A stretch of 33,684 nucleotides of DNA, from the IMG/VR virus record IMGVR_UViG_3300029908_000098, positions 1-33,684 of that record. One strand, written 5' to 3'. Below, one piece after another: positions 23,968 through 30,619 of the stretch. The notes below the pieces were generated by a model. That model was not told the origin of the DNA. It was given only the letters and a program-made list of their open reading frames with translations, and ran no database searches. Positions within the stretch are counted from its first letter, which is position 1. Every line of letters starts with the position of its first letter. Position numbers and translations under genes: made by a program. This DNA comes from a virus.

Positions 23968-24282
23968 CTATGACTGCAACTTATCATCGTTAGTATGTAG
24001 TTGTTGATGGCATGATGGACAAACTGAAGTCAGATTTGACATTGTTAATCGTAACTCAGGATTAGTATCAACGTGTTTAATATGATGAACTATTGATGCT
24101 TCAGTAACAACATCATTTACATCACATAGTTCACACAGTGGGTTCAATGATAGTTTGAGTTTACGTACACGTTGCCATTTGTAATCATAACCACGTTCTG
24201 TTGATGATACTCGCCATTTATCATACTGATTGTGACGGTCAACAGAACGTGATGTATGTAGAGTTGGTGGACGTTGTGGCAT
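23968..24282 (-). CDS. HNH endonuclease, packaging-associated
   Basis: A 104-residue protein. RGYDYKWQRVRKLKLSLNPL, followed by CELC, VHHIKHVDTNPELRLTMSNL and SVCPSCHQQLH is the HNH family next to terminases: a CxxC...CxxC zinc knuckle and HH-N-H catalytic residues. Known HK97-type HNH proteins work with terminase at cos. It lies four bases downstream of the sigma-like gene and upstream of terS, as expected. Confidence 0.9.
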   Translation of the reverse strand: MPQRPPTLHTSRSVDRHNQYDKWRVSSTERGYDYKWQRVRKLKLSLNPLCELCDVNDVVTEASIVHHIKHVDTNPELRLTMSNLTSVCPSCHQQLHTNDDKLQS

Positions 24283-24285
24283 CTG

Positions 24286-24666
24286 TTATTCATCACTATT
24301 ATCAAACGGACTATAACTATCAATACTCGCAACGTCTGTTAACGTTGATACCAACTCTGACTGACGATACTCTAGTGACGCACGCTTCTTAAACGCATTA
24401 AGACAGACTGTTGACATATATGCAAAAGCATTAGTGCCAACCGTCGGATCAAATACACGCCACGCGGTGCACATTGTCATCAATGCGTCCGATTTACATT
24501 CGTCGATGGCGTAAAACTGTCTCCATGCAATGCTTCTGCTATAGTTTTCAACCAGTTGCATACACAGCGTGGCCAGACGATCTGTCATGCGGTTTCGCTC
24601 GCGGGACTTCTCAATCTCGCTCAATAGTTCTTGATTCTCAACTCGCATTGTGTTTTTCTTCGCCAT
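24286..24666 (-). CDS. T4 gp55-like late sigma factor (region 2)
   Basis: A 126-residue protein. Recognisable from gp55 are NQELLSEIEK (residues 11-20; gp55 NKELLQAI), a helix LATLCMQLVENYSRS, then CKSDALMTMCTAWRVFDPTV (57-76), GTNAFAYMSTVCLNAFKKRA (77-96). The FDP..(G)TNAFAY and NAF+KR blocks align with gp55 [21 protein letters not shown]. Gp55 holds the sigma region 2 that binds core polymerase and the -10 element of T4 late promoters. The size fits a compact region-2 sigma without a -35 domain. Its ATG lies four bases after the TATATT of a motif found before other late genes. Assignment by motif comparison, not a search. Confidence 0.75.
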   Translation of the reverse strand: MAKKNTMRVENQELLSEIEKSRERNRMTDRLATLCMQLVENYSRSIAWRQFYAIDECKSDALMTMCTAWRVFDPTVGTNAFAYMSTVCLNAFKKRASLEYRQSELVSTLTDVASIDSYSPFDNSDE

Positions 24667-25030
24667 GGTTAATATAGTTCATGGCGTTGGAACTACTACT
24701 ATCAACGTGACATGGGACTTCCAAATTCTTCGCGAACCGCTGCAATGATCTGATAAACCGTTTGCGTGCAGTGTGATGCGATTTGTGTATAACGCGTCCG
24801 ATCGCCGAGTAAGAACAACGTAGGCCAATAGACGCTACGAGATTGTTATAATCTTGTGCGCCGATGTCTTCTCGGAATACACCTAGGACTACCAACGCAT
24901 CACGCCGAATGTGTTCGATCGGATTGATTGCATCGTCGTAAATTTGTTGAAAAAACAGTGCACATTCGTATTCGCCGGCCGTGATTTGTCCGAGTTGAAA
25001 CAGTGTCTCTAGTCGATTATTGTAGTTCAT
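24638..25030 (-). CDS. Helix-turn-helix-like regulator candidate
   Basis: A 130-residue protein of no family I can name. It begins NNRLETLFQLGQITAGEYEC, a small helical head, and has RRDALVVLGVFREDIGAQDY in the middle. The C-terminal IGLRCSYSAIGRVIHKSHHT, then ARKRFIRSLQRF looks like a helix-turn-helix followed by a basic helix. Its start overlaps the upstream gene stop (TAATG) and its end overlaps the sigma gene and its promoter motif. Being just ahead of the sigma gene, it could be a coactivator or late regulator, but nothing proves it. Confidence 0.55.
   Translation of the reverse strand: MNYNNRLETLFQLGQITAGEYECALFFQQIYDDAINPIEHIRRDALVVLGVFREDIGAQDYNNLVASIGLRCSYSAIGRVIHKSHHTARKRFIRSLQRFAKNLEVPCHVDSSSSNAMNYINHGEEKHNAS
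24670..24696 (-). promoter_or_regulatory. Bipartite late-promoter-like motif before sigma gene
   Basis: Read leftward: GTAGTTCCAAC, 8 bases (GCCATGAA), CTATATTA, then ACC and the sigma ATG. It overlaps the C-terminal codons of the upstream gene, which therefore encode SSSNAMNYINH. It shows the sigma gene may control itself. Same boxes and spacing as at 9294, 15911 and 21751. Confidence 0.7.
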
Positions 25031-25203
25031 TATTTTGTACTCCGCATTGCAAGTATTTCATCACGTGCCTGCCGCAGCATCTCTAGAGCCTTGTCGCAAG
25101 CGTCCAGTGCAGCGTCTAAATGAGCGTCAAAATCAACGTCGCGTTTAAGTGCATCACTTAGAGCGTGTGCACGAACGTTTTTGAGAGATTCATGTGTGTT
25201 CAT
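25030..25203 (-). CDS. Small acidic-helical protein, unknown function
   Basis: A 57-residue product from the ATG at 25203 (MNTHESLKNVRAHALSDAL...). A TTG at 25224 after CGGAG could add seven residues. It looks like two helices with a coiled coil (DACDKALEMLRQARDEIL). Its stop overlaps the next start. I do not recognise it. It may be a partner of the following helix-turn-helix-like protein. Confidence 0.55.
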   Translation of the reverse strand: MNTHESLKNVRAHALSDALKRDVDFDAHLDAALDACDKALEMLRQARDEILAMRSTK

Positions 25204-25226
25204 GATTGTTGTCTTTCGTTGCAACT

Positions 25227-25249
25227 CCGGAGTTATTTTGAAACTCCGG
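25227..25249. other. Stem-loop CCGGAGTT...AACTCCGG upstream of small gene
   Basis: An 8-bp perfect stem with a 7-base loop lies between the HNH nuclease stop and the small gene. The CGGAG arm could be a hidden ribosome site for the TTG start at 25224. Weak T content follows, so it is not a normal terminator. Confidence 0.45.
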
Positions 25250-25275
25250 GTTGCTATTGTTGTTATTGTTATTGA

Positions 25276-25716
25276 TTATCGTGTGTGACGGTCGATGCGA
25301 ACGTATGGCATGTTAGCTGCGGCCATGGTCCGAGAGACTGTCGGTTGCGATACATTAAACTGTTCGGCGATAAATCGTTGCGAAACTCGCCCGTACAATG
25401 CAACGATCGCGTTGCGCATCTCTGTTGTTAGACGTTTGCCGCCGACGTATTTTCGACGGTTGCGCTGCTGTTCCGTGCGGGTTGCCCAACGCACGTTGCC
25501 GGGCTCATAGTTGCCTTCGTTGTCGATGCGCTCAATACTATGTGCAGCGGACGGGCGTGGTCCGACATAAGCAAAAAATGCTGCGAAATCGTTGTACCAA
25601 GCGTCGCAGATATTAATACCACGGGCGCCGTAATCAGGATATGACGCATGTTCCAGGTTGCGTGTTCTGTGCTTGATATTAACCCAACAGGCGTATTCAG
25701 GTGATTTGATAGACAT
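25276..25716 (-). CDS. HNH homing-type endonuclease with C-terminal HTH
   Basis: A 146-residue protein of the family SPEYACWVNIKHRTRNLEHA, then YPDYGARGINICDAWYNDFA, FFAYVGPRPSAAHSIERIDN, EGNYEPGNVRWATRTEQQRN. The Ser-Ile-Glu-Arg-Ile-Asp and N-V-R-W-A-T boxes are common to phage HNH/AP2-related nucleases. The last 60 residues (RNAIVALYGRVSQRFIAEQF, then NVSQPTVSRTM) form a helix-turn-helix that presumably sets the target. It sits between endonuclease VII and the small genes and is probably a mobile gene. Confidence 0.85.
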   Translation of the reverse strand: MSIKSPEYACWVNIKHRTRNLEHASYPDYGARGINICDAWYNDFAAFFAYVGPRPSAAHSIERIDNEGNYEPGNVRWATRTEQQRNRRKYVGGKRLTTEMRNAIVALYGRVSQRFIAEQFNVSQPTVSRTMAAANMPYVRIDRHTR

Positions 25717-25741
25717 AATATGATACTCATCTCTAATATGC

Positions 25742-25818
25742 CTCGTCTTTTGTTTATAGTTAGTTGGGGATGCATCCCCAATCTAACCGAGACGAGTGTG
25801 AGTATTTCTTTCTCACAC
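25742..25818. other. Two adjacent inverted repeats in the gap upstream of the HNH gene
   Basis: The first is nested: CTCGTCT (25742-25748) pairs with AGACGAG (25790-25796), GTTAG with CTAAC, around the 18-bp perfect palindrome TTGGGGATGCATCCCCAA (25764-25781). The second is GTGTGAG, a 9-base loop, CTCACAC (25796-25818). Together they fill most of the 178-bp gap. A perfect TATAAT on the leftward strand at 25838-25843 may start transcription of a structured leader. Confidence 0.7.
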
Positions 25819-25893
25819 ACCTATTTACGCAACGAATATTATAGTAAACACAGGATTTAACCCGTTTTGACCCTGTTTTGGCTTTATAGTCGA

Positions 25894-26274
25894 TCACTTT
25901 TTCGTGATGATTGTTACAGACTTCGTAGAACGTGTTTTTGCTATCCGGTTGCGGCGTATTTTGCTCTTGATACTGCCGGCAAATTCTGGCTTCGGTGTTG
26001 CATAATGTTGCACAACATCCCAGAAACTCGCATAGAGATACGCTTGCAGCAGCAGTGCAGGATCATCTCTAACTGTTCCGAGTAGTTTGTTGCAACGATG
26101 ACAGAGCCTGCCGCGCACGTTGCCATCCGTATGGTTGTGATCTATTGCTAACGCACGCACTTTCGGCGGATTGTTGCATATCCAACAGTTACCAGCATTT
26201 TGTGCTAATAGATTATCCGCGGTCTCTTCGCTGATGCCGTATGTTCTCTGACAATAATTTTCACGTGTCGTCAT
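25894..26274 (-). CDS. Recombination endonuclease VII-like (HNH)
   Basis: A 126-residue protein from the ATG at 26274; an ORF to 26310 would add 12 poor residues. It has CWIC (30-33), the DHNH catalytic box at 45-48 (AIDHNHTDGNVRG), then CHRC (58-61), which together form the zinc knuckle and HNH of the T4 gp49 family. The start YCQRTYGISEETADNLLAQN is also family-like. It resolves branched DNA before packaging. It is the first gene of the leftward operon from a divergent promoter region. The basic tail (SKIRRNRIAKTRSTKSV) probably binds DNA. Confidence 0.88.
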   Translation of the reverse strand: MTTRENYCQRTYGISEETADNLLAQNAGNCWICNNPPKVRALAIDHNHTDGNVRGRLCHRCNKLLGTVRDDPALLLQAYLYASFWDVVQHYATPKPEFAGSIKSKIRRNRIAKTRSTKSVTIITKK

Positions 26275-26300
26275 TGTTATTGTTCTTTCGATACTCGTAG

Positions 26301-26330
26301 AATATACCACAAAAACGTGGAACTTTGCAA
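26301..26330 (-). promoter_or_regulatory. Leftward promoter, extended -10
   Basis: Read leftward: TTGCAA (26330-26325), 18 bases, TATATT (26306-26301), with TGG just before it (extended -10). An inverted repeat CCAC-N6-GTGG (26307-26320) lies between the boxes, perhaps an operator. The inner AGTTCC with 12 bases to TATATT also matches the phage motif. It faces the SANT gene promoter across a 20-base gap. Confidence 0.65.
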
Positions 26331-26350
26331 TATTTGACTACATTTTACAG

Positions 26351-26378
26351 TTGACAACGCTGATGCAGACGCTATTAT
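26351..26378 (+). promoter_or_regulatory. Rightward sigma-70 promoter for the SANT gene
   Basis: TTGACA (26351-26356), 16 bases, TATTAT (26373-26378). The -35 lies in a GTTGACAAC palindrome (26350-26358), a possible operator. An AGGAG ribosome site at 26412-26416 precedes ATG 26423. Confidence 0.7.
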
Positions 26379-26422
26379 CAGTGCACAGCAAAGATGCTGA
26401 ACACAATCAACAGGAGACTACG

Positions 26423-26926
26423 ATGAACACACAGATTGAGATTATGGCACCAACGGTTGCACCCCAGGGTCTGCTAGCACATGCAGCATTGGTAACGGGG
26501 TCCGAGACTGTCCCCGCGCTTCACGAGACCATCAAACAAATGGGAGTCATCCATAGTATGAAGATGGCTTTGGTCGGGCTTTCTGGATATTCTTACTTCG
26601 CTGCACGGAAAATTGGTGGAGAACTTAGCAACGCCAAGGCTCACGTAGAGACGCTTCACGGCCACGTACAGACCCTCACCGAAGCGAACATAGCGTTGCA
26701 AGTTGAGCTAGAGCGTCGGGCTACAGTCTCTGCTAATGCGTCGGAAAAGCCTGCCAAGAAGCGTTCGGCCAAGAGTTCTGGCGCACGATGGAGCCAAGCT
26801 GATGAACAACGGTTGCTCACCCTTGGCGCCAACCGTCAGGGAACTAGTTGGGAAATGATTTCGCGACAGTTCGCCGGAAGGTCTGCTGCAAGCGTTCGGT
26901 CAAAGTACGCGGCACTATCTAAGTGA
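26423..26926 (+). CDS. SANT/Myb-like DNA-binding protein
   Basis: The ATG at 26423 has a strong AGGAG six bases upstream; an ORF to 26351 overlaps the promoter. The 167-residue protein has an N-terminal part of unknown fold (IMAPTVAPQGLLAHAALVTG), a hydrophobic stretch around GVIHSMKMALVGLSGYSYFA, a coiled coil (KAHVETLHGHVQTLTEANIA, LQVELERR), a Lys-rich linker, and a C-terminal SANT/Myb-like domain (ARWSQADEQRLLTLGANRQG, TSWEMISRQFAGRSAASVRS, KYAALSK). The W-x-x-x-D-E and R-S-x-x-S-V-R-S-K-Y pattern is clear. It is the only plus-strand gene in the leftward early region, and transcribed divergently, so an early repressor or switch protein is a reasonable guess. Confidence 0.75.
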   Translation: MNTQIEIMAPTVAPQGLLAHAALVTGSETVPALHETIKQMGVIHSMKMALVGLSGYSYFAARKIGGELSNAKAHVETLHGHVQTLTEANIALQVELERRATVSANASEKPAKKRSAKSSGARWSQADEQRLLTLGANRQGTSWEMISRQFAGRSAASVRSKYAALSK

Positions 26927-26934
26927 AGAGCGTC

Positions 26935-26959
26935 CTGCCCAACGCGGAGCGTTGGGCAG
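26935..26959 (+). terminator. Stem-loop after the SANT gene
   Basis: CTGCCCAACG, 5-base loop, CGTTGGGCAG: a 10-bp stem. It lies between convergent genes. No T-run follows, so it may block transcription from both sides without being a classical terminator. Confidence 0.5.
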
Positions 26960-26977
26960 CAAGCGTCTAATCAAATA

Positions 26978-27286
26978 TCAATCGGCTAGCATTTCGGCAA
27001 AGCGTATTGCAAAAAGCGTTAGATCAGCGTCGGAGCGAAACCATAATTCACCGTGATATCCATCATAACAAAATCCGTATGGAACAATCGCAGGCTCATA
27101 TCCGAGGTATTCTTCTGACCACTTCCACGGAAGAACATCAAGCAAATATTCCTTGACAATTTCTAAACCAGAACCCGTGTGATCATTTTCACGTTGTGGT
27201 ATGAACATACTTTTTGTTGCGAAATATTTCAGGCGCAACTTCTTCGCGGTATCATCCCATCGTGGCCGATTATTGTTGTTAATCAT
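26978..27286 (-). CDS. Hypothetical early phage protein
   Basis: A 102-residue protein starting MINNNNRPRWDDTAKKLRLK. It has aromatic- and acidic-rich GYEPAIVPYGFCYDGYHGEL, then WFRSDADLTLFAIRFAEML. The C-terminal DGY....(F)RSD.DL....RF resembles the end of the next upstream gene (DGYISSDTDLSWIVLRF), so they are probably paralogues. No function is known. It overlaps the small membrane ORF by eight bases. Confidence 0.6.
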   Translation of the reverse strand: MINNNNRPRWDDTAKKLRLKYFATKSMFIPQRENDHTGSGLEIVKEYLLDVLPWKWSEEYLGYEPAIVPYGFCYDGYHGELWFRSDADLTLFAIRFAEMLAD

Positions 27287-27423
27287 TTTTCGACGCTGCT
27301 CTAAATGCCATCTGAATCATACAGACAACAAACATCACTACCCATAGTCGCCAATCACACCATACGACTAGGTAGATTGACAACGTAGCTCAACGTTAAT
27401 AGCAATAATGCGTAAAAAGCCAT
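27279..27423 (-). pseudogene. Small membrane protein, likely frameshifted
   Basis: Two short frames overlap. From ATG 27423 (AAGGA upstream) reads MAFYALLLLTLSYVVNLPSR to a TGA at 27355; another frame, from 27383, reads IYLVVWCDWRLWVVMFVVCM then IQMAFRAASKND and stops in the next start codon (ATGATTAA). Read as one, they would be a 47-residue two-helix membrane protein. Either a base is lost or the second frame starts at a TTG (27383). The role is unknown, and short membrane proteins of early phage regions may act on the host. Confidence 0.35.
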
Positions 27424-27526
27424 TGTCTAAAATCCTTTTTGTTATACGCTTATATATCCTGCCAGAAAATCCATTATCTCCGGCGTTAACCTGATCGTTG
27501 ATCACATATTGTTGCAATGAATTGCA

Positions 27527-27964
27527 TTACTGATGGCGCTTGCGAGCCATTGATAATATTGTCCATACTTTAAGAGCGTTTTCGCTGACAATGCCTAGAG
27601 GATAACCGTCAGGGTGGCGCGAGAGTTGAAAGCGATCGTCACCGGTAAAGCGTAATACGATCCATGATAAATCGGTATCGCTGCTGATATAACCGTCGCA
27701 ACGATATTTGTTATCGGATACCCAAACATCGTTAGCAAAATCTTCTTCGGTTGCATATGGGTCATCGTCGGTCCGATTATACCAGTGACCAGTTGGTGTA
27801 AATTTGATTTCAGTTGCTGTGAGATTGTCCTGAAATTCATAGTGCAAATCTTCGTGATCATATGTTGTCAGATCAACTAATCTGAAACGATGCGTCGGTT
27901 CGATTTTGTCGGAGTGATCAAATCCGGGTTGCGACGGAATAAATTTGGATAATGCGTGTGTAAT
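27527..27964 (-). CDS. Hypothetical early protein, ATT start candidate
   Basis: The only in-frame start with a ribosome site is an ATT at 27964, with AAGGA upstream. The first standard start is a TTG at 27847, which leaves out 39 clearly protein-like residues (THALSKFIPSQPGFDHSDKI, EPTHRFRLVDLTTYDHEDL). The 145-residue form has FTPTGHWYNRTDDDPYATEE, then VWVSDNKYRCDGYISSDTDL. Its C-terminal section parallels the downstream 102-residue gene. Twenty bases separate it from the helicase-primase stop. The role is unknown. Confidence 0.55.
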   Translation of the reverse strand: MTHALSKFIPSQPGFDHSDKIEPTHRFRLVDLTTYDHEDLHYEFQDNLTATEIKFTPTGHWYNRTDDDPYATEEDFANDVWVSDNKYRCDGYISSDTDLSWIVLRFTGDDRFQLSRHPDGYPLGIVSENALKVWTILSMARKRHQ

Positions 27965-27984
27965 TTTGTTTTCCTTTTTGTTGG

Positions 27985-30471
27985 TTAGTATCTTCTGATG
28001 TTGTCGATAATGCTTTTGATCTGATTCAAACGATCTTTCGGAGTGTGTGCGTAGCCAGATTCTTGGCGGAGTATATCACGGATTGCTGGTAGTTCTAAAC
28101 CAAATCGTTTCAGCTTAGCGCCGAGAATAAAGTAGCCATGATTTTGCAATCCGGATGGACACGTGCGCCAGTCATTGATTGCGGATGTTATACGATGTTG
28201 GTGCACCGTGTTCATTTCTGCATCATGTTGCGCTTGTAGTCGTTGGATCATTCCGCACATCTTATCAGAGACGTTAGCAGGGATTTCGGGACGCGGAGTC
28301 GGCAGTAATAACTCCGGTGTCAACGGTTCCGGATCACGCTGTTGCGGTGTAATGCTATGTTCAATCCAGTCCGGGACGCATAATGGTTTTCTGTTGCCGT
28401 CTTTGAAATCCAGGAAGAAACTAGAGTTGGGATCAGTGTCGCCAGCTTGGCACGGGAGATACATTAGATTTTCTGGATACGTCTTAGACCAGTCGAAGCC
28501 ATGATTCTGATACGGTAGCTCAGATGCGTTTTCGTTACGCTTGAACCATTTATAGAGCCATTGTTCCGATCGGTAGCCGACACCGTGTTGTTCAACGACT
28601 TGTTTGATTTGTGTTGTGATGTCTATGTAAAGTTCTGTTGTCATTGCATGCGTAGTCGGGATGAAAACGCGCCAACGTGGTGCTGCCGCAGTTGACTTAA
28701 ACGAATTGTAAACAACAATACGCAGTTGCGGGAAAAGCGCCGTGAACTCGTTGATTGTCATATCACCGCCATCATTGTCTAACCAGATGCCGATTGATGA
28801 CGTGATGTTGTGTCTGCCCCTGCGGGTTTCATCTGACAACTCGTTGAAGATAGAGGGGCTGATCAGCTTGTTGTCTTCTTTGGTTGCGTATCTAGTTGCA
28901 TGTAGACCTGATAAGTAGTTAATGAAATCATCAGGAGTGGTCCACGGGATCACATGGCTTGCTGTCATGGCTCTTGTGCTGTTAAAAACAGACATACCAA
29001 TCGGCTTAAAATATGTCCCACGGGGTATATTATCTATAGTGTGTGGGACACTTTTTAAGCTACCTACGTCTTCACAATGTAATAAGGCGACTCCCATAGC
29101 AAGACGGAGTTGTTTTTCATCACGGAACTCTTTTTTCCGTACTGCTGACGATACGTCCCTACTACGTCCCTTAGAAATCCGCTTCTCTGCCTTGATGGCA
29201 GTCGGCAACAAAGCGATTTCGGAACCGGGAAACAAAGCGGAAATGTATTCAGCGCAACCCCTATCTTGCACAACTATATTCTTTTTTGTTGAGCTATCGG
29301 GATTACGGAGCGAAATCCTCAATGCCGCCTGATACGTAGCTTGATACGTGATTGCACATCTGATTTCATCGCTGGAAACGTTGCACGTATGCCCCAAAAA
29401 CTTAATGTGTGCAGGTGATAGATTGAGAGCAGAATAAACAACTGCATTATTGAGATGTTGAAAATCATTTAGGCCGTGTGGCGTATTGGGTAGTTGAATA
29501 CCGCTATATTCTGTCACTAGCCCGGAAATCGTTTCTGCTATATCAACGTTGACCATGTAAGCGTGTTCAGCGAAGCCGAACAGCTTCATCGACGCTAAAA
29601 TCATTTCATCTAAGTTTGTATTATTTTCGGAGATTTCGGCATCGCGGAGTTTTTTTGACCAGTCACGTTCCGTTGCATAATGTATTGTGAGCAATCCGCC
29701 GTTGGTATGCTCAGTGCTCCGCAGACGCTTTGTGATGGCCTTCCGTTCGCTCCATTCAACGCCATAAGCCGTCCACACGCGGAACAGCAGAGTGTCTTTG
29801 AGACAGGCAGACATCACCGTGACACTCCGCCAATCGTCAAGTGCATCAGGATTCAGCGTTGCGAAAAACGTTATCTGCCTATCATCGCTAGACAACTTCC
29901 AACCGCGTGTGATAACTCTTACGGTCCATTTTTTCGACAGGAGTATGTTACAGAGTTCGCGGTACGGCGCGAAAACCGCACTAGCTTCACCGCGTGAAAC
30001 CCGTTTGATCAGATGCTTGTTAGCGATTTCGATGCGGGAGTATTGAGCACCTTCCGGCATGGCTCTTAACGCAATCATTAAACCGCGCGGTAACGTATCA
30101 AACTTGTAGCACGGTGAAGCGTTCGGCACTTCATCGACGATCAATGACCATTCGTTCTGTCTCTGAAAATATGGTAACCGCAGAATAGCTGAATGCGTCA
30201 CGAAAAGGATTTCTCCGTTGCTGCGCTCAGATGCTTCCCGCGAAAACTTGATGACATCTCCAACCACCCTCATCGGACTGGTGCCTGAGTGTATAACACT
30301 TACCGCAACGTCAGGATGACGCGCACACATATCAGCATACGATTGATCAATGAGATCGCGCGATGGCTGGGCAATGACGATCTTACGTCCCTTGCGCGCC
30401 TGATCAGCAGCAACATCAATAGCCGCGTAGGTCTTACCGCCCCCGGCAATAGTATCCACAAAATATTTCAT
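27985..30471 (-). CDS. Helicase-primase fusion (replication)
   Basis: The ATG at 30471 is the likely start; a longer ORF to 30531 adds 20 weak residues. The 828-residue protein starts MKYFVDTIAGGGKTYAAIDV with Walker A (AGGGKT, 9-14) and DEVP at 113-116 (DEAD-like Walker B), an SF2 helicase N-half. From about residue 530 comes an archaeal-eukaryotic primase-like part: LDNDGGDMTINEF near 563 (acidic pair), then YNSFKSTAAAPRWRVFIPTT near 590-605. Near 770-795 HGYFILGAKLKRFGL and a final NQIKSIIDNIRRY resemble a PriCT-type domain. It would open and prime phage replication in one chain. The primase assignment is based on motif order and is less sure than the helicase. Confidence 0.75.
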   Translation of the reverse strand: MKYFVDTIAGGGKTYAAIDVAADQARKGRKIVIAQPSRDLIDQSYADMCARHPDVAVSVIHSGTSPMRVVGDVIKFSREASERSNGEILFVTHSAILRLPYFQRQNEWSLIVDEVPNASPCYKFDTLPRGLMIALRAMPEGAQYSRIEIANKHLIKRVSRGEASAVFAPYRELCNILLSKKWTVRVITRGWKLSSDDRQITFFATLNPDALDDWRSVTVMSACLKDTLLFRVWTAYGVEWSERKAITKRLRSTEHTNGGLLTIHYATERDWSKKLRDAEISENNTNLDEMILASMKLFGFAEHAYMVNVDIAETISGLVTEYSGIQLPNTPHGLNDFQHLNNAVVYSALNLSPAHIKFLGHTCNVSSDEIRCAITYQATYQAALRISLRNPDSSTKKNIVVQDRGCAEYISALFPGSEIALLPTAIKAEKRISKGRSRDVSSAVRKKEFRDEKQLRLAMGVALLHCEDVGSLKSVPHTIDNIPRGTYFKPIGMSVFNSTRAMTASHVIPWTTPDDFINYLSGLHATRYATKEDNKLISPSIFNELSDETRRGRHNITSSIGIWLDNDGGDMTINEFTALFPQLRIVVYNSFKSTAAAPRWRVFIPTTHAMTTELYIDITTQIKQVVEQHGVGYRSEQWLYKWFKRNENASELPYQNHGFDWSKTYPENLMYLPCQAGDTDPNSSFFLDFKDGNRKPLCVPDWIEHSITPQQRDPEPLTPELLLPTPRPEIPANVSDKMCGMIQRLQAQHDAEMNTVHQHRITSAINDWRTCPSGLQNHGYFILGAKLKRFGLELPAIRDILRQESGYAHTPKDRLNQIKSIIDNIRRY

Positions 30472-30619
30472 AACAATAATCCATAAACAATAACCTAAAA
30501 GCCTATTCCCTTTGAGAGTTCGCAAAACCATTTGGAAGGGATGGTCCGGAGATTTTACCCTCCGGACCGGCTTTCGTATGGATTATTCGATACAGGTAGC
30601 TACTCCTGTCTCTCATTAC

